From contig SVNV01000020.1 in assembly GCA_015066705.1 (NCBI GenBank), positions 1 through 34,663 on the forward strand: 34,663 nt of DNA. Reading direction: 5' to 3'. This stretch comes from Ruminococcus sp. Its GTDB lineage: Bacteria; Bacillota; Clostridia; Oscillospirales; Ruminococcaceae. This document shows positions 30,978 through 34,663 of the stretch, piece after piece (position 1 is the stretch's first letter; every line of letters starts with the position of its first letter). The notes beneath the pieces were generated by a model, which had not been told where the DNA came from, did not search any database, and saw only the letters and a list, made by a program, of their open reading frames with translations. The position numbers and the translations under genes were made by a program.

Positions 30978-32516
30978 TTGACAGTTTTAAAAGATTACAG
31001 AGGACACATAAGAAACTGGATGGCTCTTTGCGAGGAGCTTCAGATTGACACTAATCTCTCAAGAGAAAAGCGTGAGGAAGAAATTCTTATAAAGGCTTAT
31101 GAAAAATGGGGATACGACATGGCAATGCACATGCACGGAATGTTTGCATTTGCGTTATACGATGAAGAAAACGACAGACTTTTCTGTCTACGTGACCATT
31201 TCGGCACAAAGCCTTTTTACTACTATATCACAGCCGACGGCAGACTTCTTTACGGCACAATGATAAGAAACATTCTTGAATCAGAAGGCTTTGTAAAAGA
31301 GCTGAATGTGGATATGCTTCAGATATATATGAGCCTTACTTATGTGGGTGGCGAGGACACCTTCTTCAAGGGCGTAAAAAAGCTCATGCCGGGAAGATAC
31401 CTTGTTTTTGAAAACGGCAAGCTTGAAATCACACGTTACTGGAAGCCTGAATTCAATGCTGACGAGGAAAAGACTCTTGACCAGTGGGCTGACGAAATCC
31501 ACGACACAATCAAGGAAATCATTCCCGAGGTCAAGGAAGAAAGCGAATACGCTGAAAGCTTTCTTTCGGGTGGCGTTGACTCCTCTTATGTACTTGCAAT
31601 GTCAGGGGTTGAAGCTACAAATTCCTGTGGCTACGACGACGAAAGATTTGACGAATCGGGACTTGCAAAGGCTACTGCTGACATTCTGAATGTAAAGAAC
31701 AACCGTTGTCTGGTTACTCCTGAGGATTACTTTGCAATCGTTCCTTACGTTATGTACAATATGGAACAGCCTCTCGGTGACGCTTCCGCAATCGCTTTTG
31801 CTATCGGTTGCCGTGAAACTGCAAAGGGCACAAAGCTCTGCTATTCAGGCGAGGGTGCTGACGAGTTTTTCGGCGGTTACAATATGTACAGAAACGCTGA
31901 ACGTTACGGCGAAAACCTAAAGACCTTCTACGTTGGAAACACCAACATTATGAAAGAGGAAGAAAAGAAAAATCTTCTTGTAAATTACAACGAGGATATT
32001 CTCCCTATAAATATTGCTAAAAACATCTATCTTGAAAACGAAGGCAAGGACCCTCTCACAAAAATGAGCGATATTGACATTCAGATATGGCTTGAGGGTG
32101 ACATTTACCTTAATGTTGACAAGATGAGCGAGGCTGCGGGACTTGAGGTAAGAATGCCTCTTACTGACAGAAGAATTTTTGACATCGCTTCAAGAATGCC
32201 ATCACGCTTCAAGGTAAACGAGGAGCAGAACAAGGTTGCTTTCAGAACTGCTGCGTCAAAGGTTCTGCCTGATGAAATCGCTTTCAGAAAGAAGCTCGGA
32301 TTTATTGTTCCTATCAGAATTTGGCTTGCAGATTCACGCTACAACGGTGACGTGGTTGCAAAGCTTACAGGCGAAAGCTGTGGAAAGTTCTTCAACACAG
32401 AAGCTGTAAATGCTATCTGGGAGGAATACATCGGCGGAAACAGCGACAACTGGAGAAAAATCTGGACAATTTACACATTCCTTGTATGGTATGAGGAATA
32501 TTTCGTAAAAAGATAA
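30978..32516 (+). CDS. Asparagine synthetase B-like protein lacking the N-terminal Cys nucleophile
   Basis: A protein of about 512 residues homologous to AsnB from the YNGEIYN-equivalent point onward (DYRGHIRNWMALCEEL). The rest of the glutaminase fold is recognisable (HMHGMFAFALYDE, RDHFGTKPFYYY), but the first 70 or so residues of a normal AsnB, including Cys1 (MCGI), are absent. The synthetase domain has the ATP-pyrophosphatase loop FLSGGVDSS (about 195-203) and GEGADEFFGGYNMY, so AMP-forming amidation chemistry should be intact. It would need free ammonia or a partner amidotransferase. The TTG start at 30978 has AAAGGAG 8-9 bases upstream. No MCGI-encoding sequence exists in any frame upstream. 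It is monocistronic and terminated. Confidence 0.85.
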   Translation: MTVLKDYRGHIRNWMALCEELQIDTNLSREKREEEILIKAYEKWGYDMAMHMHGMFAFALYDEENDRLFCLRDHFGTKPFYYYITADGRLLYGTMIRNILESEGFVKELNVDMLQIYMSLTYVGGEDTFFKGVKKLMPGRYLVFENGKLEITRYWKPEFNADEEKTLDQWADEIHDTIKEIIPEVKEESEYAESFLSGGVDSSYVLAMSGVEATNSCGYDDERFDESGLAKATADILNVKNNRCLVTPEDYFAIVPYVMYNMEQPLGDASAIAFAIGCRETAKGTKLCYSGEGADEFFGGYNMYRNAERYGENLKTFYVGNTNIMKEEEKKNLLVNYNEDILPINIAKNIYLENEGKDPLTKMSDIDIQIWLEGDIYLNVDKMSEAAGLEVRMPLTDRRIFDIASRMPSRFKVNEEQNKVAFRTAASKVLPDEIAFRKKLGFIVPIRIWLADSRYNGDVVAKLTGESCGKFFNTEAVNAIWEEYIGGNSDNWRKIWTIYTFLVWYEEYFVKR

Positions 32517-32522
32517 AAATAC

Positions 32523-32554
32523 GGGTATCAGACATAAAGTCTGGTACCCTTTTT
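32523..32554 (+). terminator. Terminator after the AsnB-like gene
   Basis: An 11-bp stem GGGTATCAGAC/GTCTGGTACCC with an ATAAA loop and TTTTTG. Its core stem is identical to that of the terminator at 5403. Confidence 0.92.
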
Positions 32555-32564
32555 GTTTCAGATA

Positions 32565-32593
32565 TTGAAAGATTCTGGATTTAGTGCTATAAT
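32565..32593 (+). promoter_or_regulatory. Promoter of the VOC protein gene
   Basis: TTGAAA (32565-32570), 17 bp and TATAAT (32588-32593). Confidence 0.8.
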
Positions 32594-32631
32594 TTAAACA
32601 TCAAAAATCAGCTTTTGAAAGGAAAATTATT

Positions 32632-33012
32632 ATGATTAATGGAATACACCACGTTTCTATGAAATGCAAAAACGATGATGAATACGCAAAAGTCCTTCGT
32701 TTTTACGTTGAAATCCTGAAATTATCTGTTATCAAGGAATGTGATACCTGCATTCTCCTCGACACAGGTGCGGGAATTATTGAAATTTTCCGTGACGGCA
32801 ACGAGTCGCTTGAAAAAGGTATAATCCGTCACTTTGCTTTTGCGGTTAACGATGTTGAGGCTTGCGTTAATGCCGTTAAAAATGCAGGATATGAGGTGTT
32901 CATAGAACCTAAAAAGGTGCAAATAGGTGGAGACCCTGAATTTCCTGCAACTATTGCATTTTGCGCAGGTCCACTTGGCGAGGACATAGAATTTTTTCAT
33001 CAGGAATGGTAA
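32632..33012 (+). CDS. VOC-superfamily (glyoxalase-like) protein
   Basis: A 126-residue, single-module vicinal-oxygen-chelate protein. It has two beta-alpha-beta-beta-beta halves: GIHHVSMKC, then FYVEILKLSVIKE, then IIEIF; followed by HFAFAVNDVEACVNAVKNAGY, then FCAGPLGEDIEFF. Likely metal ligands are His6 or His7, Glu near 52, His near 66 and the C-terminal Glu in EDIEFF. Members include glyoxalase I, dioxygenases and resistance proteins; the substrate cannot be chosen here. AAAGGAAAA precedes the ATG. The 117-base spacer to the convergent arsC gene shows no clear terminator. Confidence 0.88.
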   Translation: MINGIHHVSMKCKNDDEYAKVLRFYVEILKLSVIKECDTCILLDTGAGIIEIFRDGNESLEKGIIRHFAFAVNDVEACVNAVKNAGYEVFIEPKKVQIGGDPEFPATIAFCAGPLGEDIEFFHQEW

Positions 33013-33129
33013 AAAACGGAAACTCGTTTAAGTCAACTACTTCTGCAATCTGGTCTGGTGAGAGGGAGAAAATTTTATCAAAGCTGTTGACATTACCGAT
33101 TGGTGAGGGTGGTTTTTATCATTACTTCT

Positions 33130-33540
33130 CTAATCCGTGTATTTCTCCAGAACATACTTTCTCAGTTCCTTGACATTCTGCTCTATGGCGTTTATAATCT
33201 CAATGAATTTTTCGTCGCTCTGGTCTGTGGGGTCTTCAAGTCCCCAGTTGAAATTCACAACACCGGGCATATACGGGCATACCACATTACAGCCCATTGA
33301 CACTGCTATATCCACCTTCGGAATATCTTCAAACAGCTTAGAATACTGCTCCTTTTCCATATCAATTCCATAGATTTTCTTCACAAGCCTTACAGCGTCC
33401 TGATTTATCTGTGGCTTTGTTTCCGAGCCTGCAGAATAGCATTCGCAGATATCTGACAGATACTTCTTCCCCAGAGCCTCGGCTATCTGACTACGGCAGG
33501 AATTATGCACGCAGATAAAAGCTACCTTAACCTTTTTCAT
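33130..33540 (-). CDS. arsC: Arsenate reductase, LMW-phosphatase (thioredoxin-coupled) type
   Basis: A 136-residue protein with the phosphatase-like P-loop C10-V-H-N-S-C15-R16, the MGCNVVCPYMPG segment supplying C84 and C88, and WGLEDPTDQSDE near the C-terminus. These are the hallmarks of thioredoxin-coupled ArsC, which reduces arsenate to arsenite. The second pair is spaced C-x3-C, closer than the C82/C89 of S. aureus ArsC. Its ATG overlaps the stop of the upstream DUF5714 gene by one base (TAATG), so the two are translationally coupled. No ArsR or ArsB gene is adjacent. Confidence 0.93.
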   Translation of the reverse strand: MKKVKVAFICVHNSCRSQIAEALGKKYLSDICECYSAGSETKPQINQDAVRLVKKIYGIDMEKEQYSKLFEDIPKVDIAVSMGCNVVCPYMPGVVNFNWGLEDPTDQSDEKFIEIINAIEQNVKELRKYVLEKYTD

Positions 33541-34229
33541 TATTTCTCCTTATAAAACGGGCATCTTGACTTGATGCACTGGTTGTTTTTTGAAAAGCGT
33601 TTGCAGGTGATTTTGTGGGACTCCATTTTAACACCAAGCTTTTTATTTGTGAATTCTATCGCTGATAAAATGGCAATATACGAGTCACGCTTACAGCATC
33701 TCGGCCCACCTATCTGACCTATTCTTGAAAGTGCACGTGCTGTCATCTGATTTGAAAGTCCCCAGGATTTTTCTGCAAGAGGAGTTGCACCCGTGACAAT
33801 CGAAATGAACATTCCTGTGCTTATTCCTGCACCGCAAGCGCCCCAGAAACCACACGCACCACCCGGAACTGCCTTGCCTCTTCTGAACATTTCATCGAGG
33901 GCTTTTTTAAGGTCGAGCCTGCCACCTGCGTTTTTGTAAGCTGTCAGAAGTGACGCACCCACCATAATGTGATGCTCAGGGCCGTGCATATGGCAAAAGC
34001 TCATTGACATCATTTTATCTATGATTTCAAATGGATTTTTAGACTTGGTATTAAGGCACAGCGAAAGAATATCCGAAAGCCCCTTTGTATGACATTCGTT
34101 GCAGACATAGTGCCCGTTTTCACAGCTTGTTTTGCTGTTTTCTTTCTTCCTGCAAATGGCACACTCCATCAGCTTGTCCTCTTCAAGATACACAAGCGGT
34201 GCCTTGCAGATTAAACATTCCTCGCTCAT
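33540..34229 (-). CDS. DUF5714 domain protein with Cys-rich zinc-ribbon-like N-terminus
   Basis: A 229-residue protein. Residues 1-47 carry paired cysteines (CLIC, CAIC, C-x6-CNEC), resembling a double zinc ribbon. The remainder matches DUF5714: MSFCHMHGPEHHIMVGASLL, GGACGFWGACGAGISTGMF, and GGPRCCKRDSYIAI. The C-terminus has further Cys (CKRFSKNNQCIKSRCPFY). The many conserved Cys and His suggest a metal or Fe-S cofactor, and the function of the family is unknown. It leads the arsC operon behind a perfect-spacing promoter and is coupled to arsC, which ties it to arsenic or redox stress by context only. Confidence 0.85.
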   Translation of the reverse strand: MSEECLICKAPLVYLEEDKLMECAICRKKENSKTSCENGHYVCNECHTKGLSDILSLCLNTKSKNPFEIIDKMMSMSFCHMHGPEHHIMVGASLLTAYKNAGGRLDLKKALDEMFRRGKAVPGGACGFWGACGAGISTGMFISIVTGATPLAEKSWGLSNQMTARALSRIGQIGGPRCCKRDSYIAILSAIEFTNKKLGVKMESHKITCKRFSKNNQCIKSRCPFYKEK

Positions 34230-34257
34230 TATTTCACCTCACGGATAGATTTATATT

Positions 34258-34286
34258 ATTATAGCACAGACACGCAGATATGACAA
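34258..34286 (-). promoter_or_regulatory. Promoter of DUF5714-arsC
   Basis: On the minus strand, TTGTCA (34281-34286), 17 bp and TATAAT (34258-34263). The hairpin at 34287-34314 abuts its -35. No ArsR operator was recognised. Confidence 0.8.
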
Positions 34287-34314
34287 CACCCTCGCCGTTT
34301 GATTGGTGAGGGTG
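34287..34314. terminator. Hairpin between the hydrolase and DUF5714 genes
   Basis: A 10-bp stem CACCCTCGCC/GGTGAGGGTG (one G-T) with an 8-base loop. It lies after the hydrolase stop but has only a weak T-run in that direction. The right arm GATTGGTGAGGGTG recurs at 33098-33111. Confidence 0.5.
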
Positions 34315-34349
34315 ATTTTAGTATAGGTTGTTTGACAAATTGGGATTTG

Positions 34350-34663
34350 TTAAATTGAAACCACAGCTTGCACAAACTGCTTTGCCTTTTCGGTGTGGAT
34401 GCCGTGTCCGCAATCAAATCGCTCGATTTCCATGTTTTCAATCAAGGCGTTGACCTGTTGCAAATCTTCATCAGACAATGCGCCTTGCAACAAACCATTC
34501 TCACCAATCGTTGTTTTTGCTTTCATAAACAGAGTTTTGCATTTGATTTTAGAAAGAAGGTCATTGTAATCAACAGTGTCATTGAACGAATCGTTATAAA
34601 AAGCTTCTCCAAAATGAGGGTCATAATATTGCAGGCCATTAAAGCCTTCTAAAAACTTTTTAG
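34350..34663 (-). CDS. Alpha/beta hydrolase, C-terminal part (cut by the window edge)
   Basis: An open frame enters from the window's right edge with no start inside the window and runs 103 codons to TAA at 34350. The translated end includes KTLFMKAKTTIGENG (the strand that usually carries the acid region), then LQQVNALIENMEIERF, then DCGHGIHTEKAKQFVQAV. The GH-x-x-H arrangement fits the catalytic His loop of alpha/beta-hydrolase-fold enzymes. The nucleophile part lies outside. The substrate is unknown. Confidence 0.75.
   Translation of the reverse strand, partial: KKFLEGFNGLQYYDPHFGEAFYNDSFNDTVDYNDLLSKIKCKTLFMKAKTTIGENGLLQGALSDEDLQQVNALIENMEIERFDCGHGIHTEKAKQFVQAVVSI

Noticed and set aside
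33098..34314. GATTGGTGAGGGTG repeated at 33098 and 34301 as a mobile-element end
   Set aside because: It is only 14 bases, one copy is an arm of a hairpin, and there is no transposase or target duplication nearby.

Overview
The window is chromosomal DNA from a low-GC, spore-forming member of the Clostridia. It is most likely a Ruminococcus-like Oscillospiraceae/Ruminococcaceae gut bacterium. The evidence is an intact sporulation sigma factor SigK, a SpoIIQ-type LytM protein, a surface protein pairing a Thr-rich linker with a CBM2-like domain, a second anchored carbohydrate-binding-like protein, and RicT, DarA and queT-type ECF genes. Genus-level placement is inference. I see no phage, transposase, rRNA operon or CRISPR array. 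Vegetative promoters are unusually easy to read: about fifteen sites resemble TTGACA/TATAAT, nearly all with exactly 17 bp spacing.

Region by region. (1) 1-3060, minus strand: tRNA-Gly(TCC), then a four-gene operon of a DUF5685 protein, a J-domain protein with a cysteine-packed tail, a small membrane protein and a VTT-family membrane protein. (2) 3120-6264, plus strand: sigK, an anchored secreted protein, and spoIIQ. (3) 6282-12621, mainly minus strand: an acidic Cys-rich mini-protein, rsmE, an unexplained structured stretch that may encode a small RNA, an AEC transporter, pyrE, an ArsP-type exporter preceded by a short overlapping ORF, queT with a terminator/antiterminator leader, fba, and a small LRR protein. 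(4) 12715-21368: a membrane protein of unknown function, then mnmA, GNAT, iscU and iscS (tRNA thiolation and Fe-S supply), a Cache-PAS-GGDEF diguanylate cyclase, and a CLC anion transporter with atypical filter motifs. (5) 21387-27861: a divergent locus. The leftward genes encode a coiled-coil protein, a sigma-region-4 protein, a Lys/Arg/Orn-decarboxylase-like enzyme, DarA, DNA polymerase III delta-prime and RicT. The rightward genes encode DUF896, a WYL regulator and a CBM2-like surface protein. (6) 27906-34663: a surface 5'-nucleotidase, purC, an AsnB-like protein lacking the Cys1 nucleophile, a VOC protein, an arsC-DUF5714 pair, and a partial alpha/beta hydrolase.

The strongest unusual signal is at 25603-25652. 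Two near-consensus Firmicute LexA boxes, 32 bp apart centre to centre, straddle a perfect TTGACA/TATAAT promoter that fires leftward. This predicts that the coiled-coil and sigma-4-like genes, and possibly the following darA-holB-ricT block, are controlled by the SOS response. The divergent DUF896 gene belongs to a family that is SOS-regulated in Bacillus. Other points worth a look are the queT attenuator, the nucleophile-less AsnB, the DUF5685/J-domain module, the arsC-DUF5714 coupling and the candidate small RNA.
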